Shown here in pieces: positions 63,943-64,000 of a stretch of DNA of 64,000 nucleotides. The stretch is from Gammaproteobacteria bacterium (GTDB taxonomy: Bacteria > Pseudomonadota > Gammaproteobacteria > UBA4575). The notes beneath the pieces are model-generated. The model did no database searches and had not been told where the DNA came from. It worked only from the letters and a program-made list of their open reading frames with translations. The stretch spans positions 1-64,000 of the forward strand of contig WTFY01000002.1 in NCBI GenBank assembly GCA_011523795.1, read 5' to 3'. Position numbers and translations under genes: made by a program. Positions within the stretch are counted from its first letter, which is position 1; every line of letters begins with the position of its first letter.

Positions 63943-64000
63943 TTATTGATGGTTGACCAGGGTTTGCAGTTTGGAGGTCACATCCTCTACTGCAATCAGG
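63943..64000 (-). CDS. C-terminal tail of an unidentified protein, cut by window edge
   Basis: The last 18 codons of a minus-strand frame are visible, ending VEDVTSKLQTLVNHQ and a TAA at 63943-63945. The tail is helical. Its position just upstream of the DUF6165 gene would suit a glycosyltransferase or heptosyltransferase C-terminus, but too little is seen to say. The reading frame is open to the window end. Confidence 0.4.
   Translation of the reverse strand, partial: LIAVEDVTSKLQTLVNHQ

Noticed and set aside
1-64000. tRNA or rRNA genes, CRISPR arrays, insertion sequences, prophage or integrase
   Set aside because: Gaps are short and none showed clover-leaf arms, spaced repeats, transposase motifs or terminal repeats by eye; a scan with dedicated tools could still find a small one.

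Overview
The window is a single chromosomal stretch of what looks like a free-living, aerobic, Gram-negative gammaproteobacterium with methylotrophic C1 metabolism. Three things point to this group: gene orders familiar from gammaproteobacteria (zapA with 6S RNA; pepP-ubiH-ubiI; lptD-surA-pdxA-rsmA-apaG-apaH next to folA; mrdA-rodA-mltB-rlpA-dacA-lipB-lipA; glnE-ilvE-hldE), outer-membrane LPS assembly genes, and a quinone-based respiratory background. I saw no insertion sequence, phage, CRISPR array, tRNA or rRNA. I cannot name the species from sequence alone.

Layout. 1-1.6 kb: the start of a histone H1-like gene, an EVE-domain gene, a convincing 6S RNA, zapA and its small coiled-coil partner, all on the minus strand. 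1.8-5.6 kb: pepP and two ubiquinone hydroxylases. 5.6-8.5 kb: a tungstate ABC importer (tupBCA) and a PCu(A)C copper chaperone. 8.5-16.9 kb: gcvH, tpx, plsC, a DUF255 protein, lgt-thyA-folA, and apaH, apaG and rsmA. 17-24.5 kb: pdxA, surA, lptD and a K+-dependent-type membrane pyrophosphatase. 24.7-33.4 kb: an elongasome/peptidoglycan operon running into lipoate synthesis. 33.4-39.1 kb: MurU/AmgK cell-wall recycling, a membrane-anchored cold-shock protein, argA and three unrecognised genes.

39.2-53.2 kb is the metabolic centre: an unbroken minus-strand run reading ilvD, a 5-formyltetrahydrofolate cyclo-ligase homologue, fhcD (H4MPT formyltransferase), sgaA, mcl, mtkA, mtkB, a GyaR-type hydroxypyruvate reductase, ppc, mtdA and argE. 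Together these supply nearly the whole assimilatory serine cycle: glyoxylate to serine aminotransfer, hydroxypyruvate reduction, PEP carboxylation, malate activation and malyl-CoA cleavage. They also supply one enzyme each of the H4MPT and H4F C1 branches. Missing from the window are fch, ftfL, glyA, glycerate kinase, mdh and fhcABC.

53.4-57.3 kb is a Fur-box-preceded Fe3+ ABC importer (fbpABC). 57.4-64 kb holds glnE, ilvE, hldE, a membrane protein of unknown function, a DUF6165 protein and the tail of another gene. These last genes look like the edge of an LPS-core region.

Functional links I infer: tungstate uptake could feed a W-formate dehydrogenase that drains formate from the C1 pathways. 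The lone gcvH together with lipB/lipA could supply glycine-cleavage C1 units. The most unusual part of the window is the composition of the C1 operon, namely the cyclo-ligase coupled to fhcD and the argE coupled to mtdA. Start codons are often TTG or GTG, so several starts given here are judgement calls, flagged in each entry.
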